DNA of 9,775 nt from Streptomyces roseochromogenus subsp. oscitans DS 12.976 (lineage in GTDB: Bacteria; Actinomycetota; Actinomycetes; Streptomycetales; Streptomycetaceae). Position numbers and translations under genes: made by a program. Shown in pieces: positions 1 to 5,080 of this stretch (the stretch's first letter is position 1; the number at the start of each line of letters is the position of its first letter). A model generated the notes under the pieces. That model was not told the DNA's origin. It saw nothing but the letters and a program-made list of their open reading frames with translations, and made no database searches. The stretch spans positions 856,473 to 866,247 of the forward strand of contig NZ_CM002285.1 in assembly GCF_000497445.1 (NCBI RefSeq), written 5' to 3'.

Positions 1-37
1 GGGCGGGACGGCGGCTGGGCGGGGGGCACGGTCACCT

Positions 38-109
38 TCACTTCACCGCGCCGGCGGTCAGGCCGGAGCGCCGGAAGCGCTGCAGGCAGAGCCGCAGGTC
101 CCAAAGCAC
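38..109 (-). pseudogene. C-terminal remnant of a MalG-type sugar ABC transporter permease
   Basis: Read on the minus strand, positions 109 to 38 give VLWDLRLCLQRFRRSGLTAGAVK and then a TGA stop. The end, LQRF..SGLTAGAVK, closely matches the usual C-terminus of carbohydrate (CUT1) permeases of the MalG type, which commonly end LQRYFVRGLTAGAVKG. An in-frame stop at 110-112 and the TetR gene beginning at 182 leave no room for the roughly 280-residue membrane domain, so only the tail survives. Two bases past the stop, a GTG at 33-35 opens a frame (VTVPPAQPPSR) that runs off the left edge; it could be the next gene of the old operon. The call rests on about 14 recognisable residues, so chance similarity is possible. 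Confidence 0.35.
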
Positions 110-117
110 TCAGTTCC
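104..117. promoter_or_regulatory. Possible distal copy of the TetR operator
   Basis: CACTCAGTT at 107-115 differs by one base from the perfect core CACTCAGTG at 986-994. It lies 32 bp (about three helical turns) upstream of the core at 139-147, so two bound dimers could sit on the same face of the DNA. One arm is imperfect and the flanks are poor, so this is a weak call. Confidence 0.25.
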
Positions 118-137
118 CCCACAGGGCCACTCGGGCT

Positions 138-174
138 GCACTGAGTGTCATACGACTCCTACGGGTGCTACGTT
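138..174 (+). promoter_or_regulatory. TetR gene promoter with overlapping operator
   Basis: The dyad CACT-G-AGTG lies at 139-147 and continues as CACTGAGTGTCATAC to 153. A promoter can be read through it: GTGTCA at 145-150 (-35, 4 of 6 consensus bases), an 18-bp spacer, and TACGTT at 169-174 (-10). The -10 box is 7 nt from the ATG at 182, which predicts a leaderless transcript. The operator covers the -35, as expected for autorepression. The same 15-mer, with 13 of 15 bases identical, recurs at 986-1000 in front of the next gene. The operator assignment is inferred from the repetition and placement. Confidence 0.5.
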
Positions 175-181
175 CCCCTCC

Positions 182-916
182 ATGAGCTCCACCAGCGCGG
201 CCCCGGCCGCGAAGCCGCCGATGCGGGAGGCCCTCGTCGCGGCGGCCTTCCAGCTCTTTCTGGAACGCGGATACGAGCAGACGACCGTGGACGACATCGT
301 GGCCCTGGCCGGGGTCGGCCGGCGTTCGTTCTTCCGTTACTTCCCCTCCAAGGAGGACGTGGTCTTCCCCGACCACGAGCGCTGCCTGGCCGACATGACC
401 GCCTTCCTCGCCGCGAGCGACAAGGAGCACGAACCGGTGCGGCGGGCGTGCGACGCGGCCCGGCTGGTGCTGGGGATGTACGCGGAGAACCCGTCGTTCT
501 CCGTGCAGCGCTACCGCCTCACCAAGCAGGTGCCAGGCCTGCGGGCCTACGAGCTGTCGGTGGTGTGGCGCTACGAGCGCGCGCTCGCCGAGTATCTGCG
601 CGGGCGGTTCACGGGCCGGCCCGACGGGACACTGCGGGCCGACGTCATCGCGGCCGCGGTCGTCGCGGCGCACAACAACGCCCTGCGCTCCTGGCTGCGT
701 TCGGACGGCCTGGGCGACGCGGGCGCGGCGGTGGACCACGCGCTCGGGTATGTGCAGAAGACGTTCGGGCGCGCCGCCGAGCCCGCGCGGGCGCCCGTCT
801 TCATCAGCCCGGCGCCGGAGGGGTATCCGGACGACGTGGTGGTGCTGGTGTCCCGTCGGGACGCACCACTGTGGCGGGTGGTGCAGGAGCTGGAGACGGC
901 GCTGGGCCGCGCATGA
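182..916 (+). CDS. TetR/AcrR-family transcriptional regulator
   Basis: A 244-residue DNA-binding repressor of usual to slightly long size. The N-terminal TetR helix-turn-helix occupies about residues 14-62, with the typical sequence ALVAAAFQLFLERGYEQTTV, then DDIVALAGVGRRSFFRYFPSKEDVV. The rest is a helical ligand-binding domain with no signature that names the ligand. The C-terminal 45 residues carry a Pro-rich stretch and then DDVVVLVSRRDAPLWRVVQELE, a tail beyond the standard fold. There is no Shine-Dalgarno before the ATG. A -10-like TACGTT ends 7 nt upstream, so the mRNA is probably leaderless and 182 is preferred over the internal ATG at 221. The gene is followed after 181 bp by an OB-fold protein gene on the same strand. 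The shared dyad in both promoters indicates autoregulation and control of that neighbour. Confidence 0.9.
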   Translation: MSSTSAAPAAKPPMREALVAAAFQLFLERGYEQTTVDDIVALAGVGRRSFFRYFPSKEDVVFPDHERCLADMTAFLAASDKEHEPVRRACDAARLVLGMYAENPSFSVQRYRLTKQVPGLRAYELSVVWRYERALAEYLRGRFTGRPDGTLRADVIAAAVVAAHNNALRSWLRSDGLGDAGAAVDHALGYVQKTFGRAAEPARAPVFISPAPEGYPDDVVVLVSRRDAPLWRVVQELETALGRA

Positions 917-939
917 GGGTCTCCGGTCATGAGTCATTG

Positions 940-966
940 GTACCCCGGATCTTGAAATAGGGGTAC
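940..966. repeat. Inverted repeat after the TetR gene
   Basis: GTACCCC at 940-946 and GGGGTAC at 960-966 form a perfect 7-bp stem with a 13-nt loop, 24 nt past the TetR stop. No T-tract follows, which is normal for high-GC actinomycetes. It could be a weak terminator that separates the TetR transcript from the next promoter (-35 at 975), or a protein-binding site. I cannot tell which. Confidence 0.35.
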
Positions 967-974
967 GGAGTGCC

Positions 975-1003
975 TTTACGAGTGACACTCAGTGCCATAC
1001 CCT
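975..1003 (+). promoter_or_regulatory. Promoter of the OB-fold gene with TetR operator in the spacer
   Basis: TTTACG at 975-980 (-35), a 17-bp spacer and TACCCT at 998-1003 (-10) make a good vegetative-type promoter. The spacer contains the near-palindrome TGACACTCAGTGCCA at 983-997, whose core CACT-C-AGTG is perfect. A repressor bound there would block RNA polymerase. The element matches the one in the TetR gene promoter (139-153) in 13 of 15 bases. Transcription would begin near 1010, giving a leader of about 88 nt. Confidence 0.5.
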
Positions 1004-1028
1004 GTCGGCGTGCACGGTGGCACGGCCG

Positions 1029-1064
1029 CCGGGCACGTGTGTGCCCGGTGCGCGCCGGGCACAC
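1029..1064 (+). promoter_or_regulatory. Mutually exclusive hairpins in the 5' leader
   Basis: Three segments alternate: CCGGGCAC (1029-1036), GTGCCCGG (1041-1048) and CCGGGCAC (1055-1062). The middle one can pair with the first (8 bp, 4-nt loop, extendable by a G-U and a C-G pair). It can also pair with the third, extended to GTGTGCCCGG with CCGGGCACAC at 1055-1064 (10 bp, 6-nt loop). Both cannot form together. The structure ends 19 nt before the GGGAG ribosome-binding site. It could act as an attenuator or translational switch, or simply be a stable leader. Confidence 0.4.
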
Positions 1065-1097
1065 GGGATTCCGGCCGAGCGCAGGGAGTTGACCAGC

Positions 1098-1520
1098 GTG
1101 TACCACTACTCAGCAAACGCCTCGCATCCGGCGGCCGGCTCCGCGGGGGCAGGTGTTCTCGACTCCAGCCCTGCGGACTCCAAGGACGCCATCACCTTCC
1201 AGCGGTGCACTTGGTGCGGCACCGCGATGTACCACCGGCTGCTGTGTCCGGTGTGCCAGGGCAGCGAGCTGCGCACCGAGCGCAGCGAGGGCGTCGGGGC
1301 GGTGCGGCACTCCACCGTGGTGCACCGCAACACACCGGCGGCGCGCAATGTCTCGCTGATAGAGATGGCCGAGGGGTTCGTCGTACGCGGCCGGGTCATG
1401 GGCCCGCCGGTCGGCATCCACAGCGGCGACCGGGTCCGGCTGTCCACCGCCCAGGATCCGGTGCGGGGCGAGCCGGTCTTCCAGCTGCTGGACGAGCAGT
1501 ACCGGAGCGCCTGGACCTGA
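1098..1520 (+). CDS. Zinc-ribbon / OB-fold (DUF35-like) protein
   Basis: A 140-residue soluble protein. After about 30 residues of Ser/Ala-rich tail comes a rubredoxin-like zinc ribbon, CTWC (Cys37, Cys40) and CPVC (Cys50, Cys53). A beta-rich OB-fold-like domain follows (about residues 60-130, including VVRGRVMGPPVGIHSGDRVRL). This is the architecture of DUF35 proteins, which usually act as partners of thiolases or ketosynthase-like enzymes and help bind acyl-CoA. No thiolase is seen here, so its partner must be encoded elsewhere. The GTG at 1098 is chosen because GGGAG (1084-1088) lies 9 nt upstream; the in-frame TTG at 1089 and GTG at 1017 lack such a site. The gene has its own promoter carrying the dyad shared with the TetR gene. 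The family assignment is fairly firm; the biological role is unknown. Confidence 0.8.
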   Translation: MYHYSANASHPAAGSAGAGVLDSSPADSKDAITFQRCTWCGTAMYHRLLCPVCQGSELRTERSEGVGAVRHSTVVHRNTPAARNVSLIEMAEGFVVRGRVMGPPVGIHSGDRVRLSTAQDPVRGEPVFQLLDEQYRSAWT

Positions 1521-1631
1521 CGCCACCCGGCGGCCGAGCCGGGCGCCGGGCCCGCACCATCCCCCCACCGGCGCCGCGACAGAGGCCGTCACCGGCTCAG
1601 CAGCACATACCGTCACCGGGACCGGCCGCGT

Positions 1632-1649
1632 CCACCCGGTTCCGGGTGG
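1632..1649. terminator. Hairpin between convergent genes
   Basis: CCACCCGG-TT-CCGGGTGG is a perfect 8-bp inverted repeat 3 nt beyond the stop of the minus-strand F420 gene and 112 nt beyond the stop of the OB-fold gene. It has no T-tract. Its position between two converging genes suits a bidirectional terminator, better placed for the minus-strand gene. The rest of 1521-1631 is GC-rich with a CCGTCACCGG direct repeat (1586-1595, 1610-1619) and no gene that I can see. Confidence 0.55.
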
Positions 1650-1652
1650 CCC

Positions 1653-2039
1653 TCACTCCGCGAGGGTCACCCGGATCCCGACCGTGCCGTCCAGGCCGCG
1701 CCGCAGCCGGCTGCCCAGGAGGGTGAGGCGGCCGAGGATGCCGTACTTGCGGGTGATGAGGTCGCGATAGCGGGCGGTGGTGGCGCCGTCGGCGATCTCC
1801 GCGATGGCCGGCAGCTGCTCGCCGGTGGGGTTGCCGCGCAGGTCGCAGGGGCCGACGAGGACGTCGGGGCGGCGCCGGATCCGCTTGACCTTGAAGCTGT
1901 CGGCGGCCGTCCAGACCCCGAGCGTGGCACCGTCGCGGACCACCCACACCGGGGTGGCGACCGGGGTGCCGTTCGTGCGGTAGCTGGTCACCAGCAGGTA
2001 CTTGCCGGAGCCGAGCCGGTCCAGGAGCGTGTCGTCCAT
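1653..2039 (-). CDS. PPOX-class F420-dependent oxidoreductase (Rv2061c-like)
   Basis: A 128-residue single-domain split-barrel flavin/deazaflavin-binding protein. The order of motifs is characteristic: KYLLVTSYRTNGTPVATPVW (residues 13-32), then VWTAADSFKVKRIRRRPDVLVGPCD (residues 42-66), RGNPTG (68-73) and RKYGILGRLTLLGSRLR (97-113). It ends with a beta strand, TVGIRVTLAE. Length and motifs match the actinobacterial family annotated as PPOX class F420-dependent oxidoreductase. Members bind coenzyme F420 and reduce unsaturated or aromatic substrates, but the substrate here cannot be read from sequence. The ATG at 2039 has no Shine-Dalgarno. A TAGACT box 7 nt upstream (2047-2052 on the minus strand) suggests leaderless expression, and the longer frame reaching 2156 is Pro/Arg-rich with no family similarity. 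It is divergent from the methyltransferase gene and convergent with the OB-fold gene. Confidence 0.88.
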   Translation of the reverse strand: MDDTLLDRLGSGKYLLVTSYRTNGTPVATPVWVVRDGATLGVWTAADSFKVKRIRRRPDVLVGPCDLRGNPTGEQLPAIAEIADGATTARYRDLITRKYGILGRLTLLGSRLRRGLDGTVGIRVTLAE

Positions 2040-2046
2040 GCCCGGC

Positions 2047-2052
2047 AGTCTA
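2047..2052 (-). promoter_or_regulatory. -10 box of the F420 oxidoreductase gene (leaderless)
   Basis: TAGACT on the minus strand fits TAnnnT and ends 7 nt before the ATG, so transcription would start at or next to the start codon. No convincing -35 is seen 17-18 bp upstream, so this rests on the -10 and its spacing. Confidence 0.3.
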
Positions 2053-2249
2053 GGAGCCGGTCCGCTCGGAAGACCGGCAAGGTCAGGGGGCCGGATGTGC
2101 CGAGGGCGGCGAGGCGCTGGAAGGACCGGATGCCGGGGACGCGAGGCGGAGATCAACTCGGGCGTCTAGATTGCGTCTTGAACGGTGTATCACTCTCGTC
2201 AGGCATCCAGCCGTCCAGGCATCTCATCCGTACCCAGGAGCTGACCCAC
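2053..2249. other. Divergent intergenic region
   Basis: No gene is seen here. It must carry the promoter for the methyltransferase gene; the AT-richer patch at about 2165-2195 (containing TTGCGT and TTGAAC) is the likely place, but I cannot define a confident -10/-35 pair. CAGGCATC is repeated directly at 2200-2207 and 2216-2223, 16 bp apart, just upstream of the ribosome-binding site AGGAG at 2236-2240. Confidence 0.4.
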
Positions 2250-3080
2250 GTGACCGACAACCCGGCAGCCACCGACGACGTGGCCGTGTCGCTGCGCGCC
2301 CGCATCAACACCGGCCAGCCGCACACCGCCCGGATCTGGAACTACTGGCTCGGCGGCAAGGACCACTACGAGGTCGACCGCGAGGCCGGCGACCAGATCC
2401 GCCGGCTGCACCCCGGTATCGGGGAGTACGCGCGCGCCGACCGGCTGTTCCTCGGCCGCGCGGTGCGTCATCTGGTCGGCCAGGTGGGCATCCGGCAGTT
2501 CCTGGACATCGGCACCGGGCTGCCCACCGCCGACAACACGCACGAGGTCGCCCAGCGCATCGCCCCGGACTCACGGGTCGTGTACGTCGACAACGACCCG
2601 CTGGTCCTCGCGCACGCGCGTGCCCTGCTGACGAGCACGCCGGAGGGCCGTACCGACTATCTCGACGAGGACCTGCGCAACGTCGACGCGATCCTCGAAC
2701 ACGCGGCGGGGACGCTGGACTTCAGCGAGCCGGTGGCACTGATGCTGCTCGGCGTGGTCATCTTCATCGGCGACGACGAGGACCCGTACGGCCTGGTACG
2801 GCGATTGACCGACCGGCTGCCGGCAGGCAGCCACCTGGTGCTGTCGCACACCGTCACCCATCCGTCGATGCCGGACGTGGACGAGGCGGTGAAGTTCTGG
2901 AACGAGCACGGCACCCCGAAGCTGACCCAGCGCACGCCCGAGGCCGTGGCCCGGTTCTTCGACGGCCTCGACCTGCTGGAGCCGGGCGTGGTGTCCTGCT
3001 CGCGCTGGCGCCCGGAACACGACCACGGTGCCGAGCCGGAGGAGGTCGCGATGTTCGGCGGGGTGGCCCGAAAGAGCTGA
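2250..3080 (+). CDS. DUF574-type SAM-dependent methyltransferase
   Basis: A 276-residue cytoplasmic protein of the S-adenosyl methyltransferase family abundant in Streptomyces (DUF574). The family hallmark at residues 28-44, ARIWNYWLGGKDHYEVD, is intact. The Rossmann SAM-binding motif I is FLDIGTGLPTADNTHE (about 84-99). The acidic motif II is VVYVDNDPLVLAHARALL (about 110-127), and a later LMLLGVVIFIGDDEDPYG segment corresponds to the motif IV region. The acceptor substrate of this family is mostly unknown, so none is proposed. The GTG at 2250 is preceded by AGGAG (2236-2240) at 9-nt spacing, and the conserved region begins soon after. Earlier in-frame codons back to 2097 would add an unrelated tail. 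The protease gene follows after 139 bp on the same strand, with hairpins between, so they may be separate transcripts. Confidence 0.88.
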   Translation: MTDNPAATDDVAVSLRARINTGQPHTARIWNYWLGGKDHYEVDREAGDQIRRLHPGIGEYARADRLFLGRAVRHLVGQVGIRQFLDIGTGLPTADNTHEVAQRIAPDSRVVYVDNDPLVLAHARALLTSTPEGRTDYLDEDLRNVDAILEHAAGTLDFSEPVALMLLGVVIFIGDDEDPYGLVRRLTDRLPAGSHLVLSHTVTHPSMPDVDEAVKFWNEHGTPKLTQRTPEAVARFFDGLDLLEPGVVSCSRWRPEHDHGAEPEEVAMFGGVARKS

Positions 3081-3117
3081 GCGGCCCCGGCCGGCATCGC
3101 CGCTGCCGTTGAACGCA

Positions 3118-3167
3118 GCGGCCCTGGGCCGCGTATGGAGGTGCGGGCCCTCGACGACCCGAGGGTC
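3118..3167. terminator. Inverted repeats between methyltransferase and protease genes
   Basis: Two hairpins follow the methyltransferase stop. GCGGCC-CTG-GGCCGC lies at 3118-3132. The second is either CCCTCG (3148-3153) with CGAGGG (3160-3165), or GACCC-GA-GGGTC (3156-3167). Neither has a T-tract. They could end the methyltransferase transcript before the protease promoter, but such stems are common in very GC-rich DNA. The remaining bases up to 3219 show no clear promoter. Confidence 0.3.
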
Positions 3168-3219
3168 TCGCGCCGCCGGCACGGGCGGTGCGCGTTCGGT
3201 TCGGCTTCGGGAGCCCTGC

Positions 3220-4596
3220 ATGCGGCACGCACGACGACGGATCGTCAGGCGGGTGACACGCCTGGCGGCGGTCGGCGGACTCCTCCTGGGCGGCGCGATG
3301 GTCACCCAGGCGGCCATGGCGAGCGAGACACCTCCCGCCGCCAGAACGCTCGCCGCGTCCGAGGGCACCGGGGGCACCGGCGCCGCGCTGGTGGCGCGGC
3401 TCGGCACGGCACGGACGGCGGGCGACTGGATCGGCGCCGACGGGCGGCCGGTCGTGGCGGTCACCGACGAGGCGGCGGCGCGGGAGGTACGGAGCGCGGG
3501 GGCCGAGGCGAAGGTCGTGTCACACAGCATGAACGAGCTCAAGTCGGCCACGGCCGCGCTGCGTTCGGCGCCGCGCGTGGCGGGCACCGCGTGGGCGGTG
3601 GACTACCGGACCAACCGGGTCGTGGTGAGTGCGGACAGCACGGTGTCCGCCGGCGACTGGTCCCGGATGAGCCAAGTCGCCGCGAGGATCGGCGGCTTCG
3701 TGCGGATGGAGCACGCGAAGGGCACGTTCACCACACGACTGAACGGCGCGCAGCCGATCCTGTCGACGGGCGGCCGCTGCTCGGCGGGGTTCAACGTGAC
3801 GAACGGGCAGAGCGACTTCATTCTCACGGCCGGTCACTGCGGGCCCGCGGGATCCACCTGGTTCGCCGGCAATCAGGGCAACCAGCAGCTCGGCCGGACG
3901 GTGAGCAGCACCTTCCCCGGTAACGACTTCTCACTCGTGCAGTACGCGAGCGGCAAGGCCGGTGACGGCGCGGACGTCGTCGCGATCGGCGGCGGCAACG
4001 GGGTACGGATCACGGGGACCGCCGACGCTTCGGTGGGGCAGCGGGTGTTCCGCAGCGGCAGCACCAGCGGCCTGCACGACGGCCAGGTCACCGCACTGAA
4101 CGCGACCGTCAATTACCCGGAGGGGACGGTCACCGGACTCATTCAGACCAACGTGTGCGCCGAACCGGGCGACAGCGGCGGGCCGCTGTTCTCCGACGGG
4201 ATCGCGCTCGGTGTGACCTCGGGCGGCAGCGGTGACTGCAGGGCGGGCGGTACGACGTTCTTCCAGCCGGTGACGAGGGCGCTGGCGGCGCTGAACGTCA
4301 AGCTCATCGTGTCGGCGCAGACCGCCGGCGGTGCCACCCGCGGCGCCTCTCCGGCACCGTCGGCCTCGACCGCACAGGGCGCCGTCGCCCCGAACGCGGC
4401 CTCGCCGGGTTCCTCGGCACCGGTGACGGGGGTATCGGGGCAGACGCTGCTGGCGCGGCTGACGGACGCCCGGAACGTCGGTCCGGGGCTGCTGGTCATC
4501 GCGGGCAGCCTGATCGCGCTCGTCGCGACCCGCTATATCCGGGCCGAACAGGACCGCAAGGCCTATCAGCGGTACTACTCGGCGACCTGGGGCTGA
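3220..4596 (+). CDS. Secreted, membrane-anchored S1E (streptogrisin-like) serine protease
   Basis: A 458-residue preproprotein. Residues 1-34 are a signal peptide (Arg-rich start, hydrophobic core, cleavage likely after AMA). Residues about 35-178 are an alpha-lytic-type prodomain (ADGRPVVAVTDEAAA, AGTAWAVDYRTNRVVVSADSTV), a folding chaperone and inhibitor removed by autocleavage. The protease domain (about 180-355) has the chymotrypsin-fold triad His206 (TAGHC), Asp236 (GNDFSL) and Ser319 (EPGDSGGP), and cysteines that should pair 187-207 and 313-340. A Ser/Pro/Ala-rich linker (about 360-405) leads to one hydrophobic helix (422-437) and a 21-residue basic/Tyr-rich tail. Classical streptogrisins lack this anchor, so the enzyme should stay tethered outside the membrane. 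The ATG at 3220 has GGGAG 6 nt upstream and begins the signal peptide; upstream in-frame codons would bury it. Confidence 0.9.
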   Translation: MRHARRRIVRRVTRLAAVGGLLLGGAMVTQAAMASETPPAARTLAASEGTGGTGAALVARLGTARTAGDWIGADGRPVVAVTDEAAAREVRSAGAEAKVVSHSMNELKSATAALRSAPRVAGTAWAVDYRTNRVVVSADSTVSAGDWSRMSQVAARIGGFVRMEHAKGTFTTRLNGAQPILSTGGRCSAGFNVTNGQSDFILTAGHCGPAGSTWFAGNQGNQQLGRTVSSTFPGNDFSLVQYASGKAGDGADVVAIGGGNGVRITGTADASVGQRVFRSGSTSGLHDGQVTALNATVNYPEGTVTGLIQTNVCAEPGDSGGPLFSDGIALGVTSGGSGDCRAGGTTFFQPVTRALAALNVKLIVSAQTAGGATRGASPAPSASTAQGAVAPNAASPGSSAPVTGVSGQTLLARLTDARNVGPGLLVIAGSLIALVATRYIRAEQDRKAYQRYYSATWG

Positions 4597-4642
4597 CGCG
4601 AGGGACAGGTGAGCGGCGGCGCCCGCTGGAAACGCTGTGCAA

Positions 4643-4668
4643 AGGGCACCCGTGCTCACGGGTGCCCT
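4643..4668. terminator. Strong bidirectional hairpin terminator
   Basis: AGGGCACCCGT at 4643-4653 and ACGGGTGCCCT at 4658-4668 form a perfect 11-bp stem with loop GCTC, 46 nt past the protease stop and 42 nt past the stop of the minus-strand small gene. There is no T-tract, but stem strength and the convergent position make it a likely terminator for both genes. Confidence 0.75.
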
Positions 4669-4710
4669 GGACGATACGGTGACGCTACGGCGAGGTCCGC
4701 GCGAGGTCGG

Positions 4711-4893
4711 TCAGGCCGCCCGCTGCGACGGCGGTGTCGCGGCGGCCCACTCCATCACGAGGCGCTGGTACTGCGCGCGCTGGTCGGTGGTCAGTGTCCC
4801 GCCCGACCGGCGCCACAGGGCTCTGATCTCCTCGTTGACCTCCGCGGCCGATCGCGCTGAGCGATCGGGGGCGGCTTCAACAGTGGTGGACAT
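4711..4893 (-). CDS. Small helical protein of unknown function
   Basis: A 60-residue protein with no recognised domain. It has no signal peptide or membrane segment. A short Ala/Ser-rich start is followed by two amphipathic helices, EVNEEIRALWRRSG (residues 18-31) and DQRAQYQRLVMEWAAA (37-52), separated by GGTLT. The charged, Trp-containing pattern looks selected and resembles short uncharacterised Streptomyces proteins I have seen. The ATG at 4893 is preferred because TATGCT, a -10 fit, ends exactly 7 nt before it and no Shine-Dalgarno exists; a start at 4905 would lie inside or upstream of that box. The gene stands alone between the convergent protease gene and the ROK gene. A role in protein-protein contact or regulation is only a guess. 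Confidence 0.65.
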   Translation of the reverse strand: MSTTVEAAPDRSARSAAEVNEEIRALWRRSGGTLTTDQRAQYQRLVMEWAAATPPSQRAA

Positions 4894-4900
4894 GTTGTGA

Positions 4901-4910
4901 AGCATATGCT
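4901..4910 (-). promoter_or_regulatory. -10 box and palindrome upstream of the small gene
   Basis: AGCATATGCT is a perfect 10-bp palindrome. Its minus-strand TATGCT (4901-4906) fits TAnnnT and is 7 nt from the ATG at 4893, as in a leaderless promoter. The -35 region is poor. The palindrome may also be an operator. The rest of 4911-5015 is AT-richer than its surroundings, with no gene or clear structure that I can name. Confidence 0.35.
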
Positions 4911-5015
4911 GATCAAGGTGAAGGCGCTGTGAGTAAGTACACTCGATGCGGACATTTCAGACCGTGTTGCTCATCACGTCGCCGTGTCAAGGGGCGGACG
5001 GGAGTTCACACCTGG

Positions 5016-5080
5016 CCCTCACCCTGAGCCCTCACCCCGGCCCCTCACCCCTTGCCCTCACCCCGGACCTTCACCCAGCA
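5016..5080. repeat. 13-bp tandem repeat, five copies, across the ROK stop codon
   Basis: Units begin at 5016, 5029, 5042, 5055 and 5068, exactly 13 bp apart. The first four share CCCTCACCC and the fifth reads CCTTCACCC. The last four bases of each unit vary (TGAG, CGGC, CTTG, CGGA, AGCA). A decayed sixth copy may precede at 5003-5015. Copy 5 and the start of copy 4 lie in the coding end of the ROK gene; the TGA stop (5058-5060, minus strand) is inside copy 4. The array probably grew by slippage from the gene end into the spacer. Confidence 0.85.

Noticed and set aside
110..988. Long minus-strand open frame opposite the TetR gene
   Set aside because: Its Arg/His/Gly-rich product has no family likeness and is the antisense shadow expected from the high-GC third positions of the TetR gene.
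1017..1097. Earlier start for the OB-fold protein at the GTG at 1017
   Set aside because: The added residues are low-complexity, there is no ribosome-binding site, the region holds stable hairpins, and GGGAG is correctly spaced for the GTG at 1098.
1586..1619. CCGTCACCGG direct repeat as a regulatory element
   Set aside because: It lies between the 3' ends of two convergent genes, where an operator is not expected, and such short GC repeats are common here.
2571..3587. Minus-strand frame of 338 codons over the methyltransferase and protease genes
   Set aside because: It spans two well-identified plus-strand genes and the gap between them, and its composition is that of a shadow frame.
5003..5080. 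The CCCTCACCC array as a CRISPR array
   Set aside because: Units are 13 bp in direct contact with no spacers of 30-40 bp and no cas genes nearby; it is a minisatellite.
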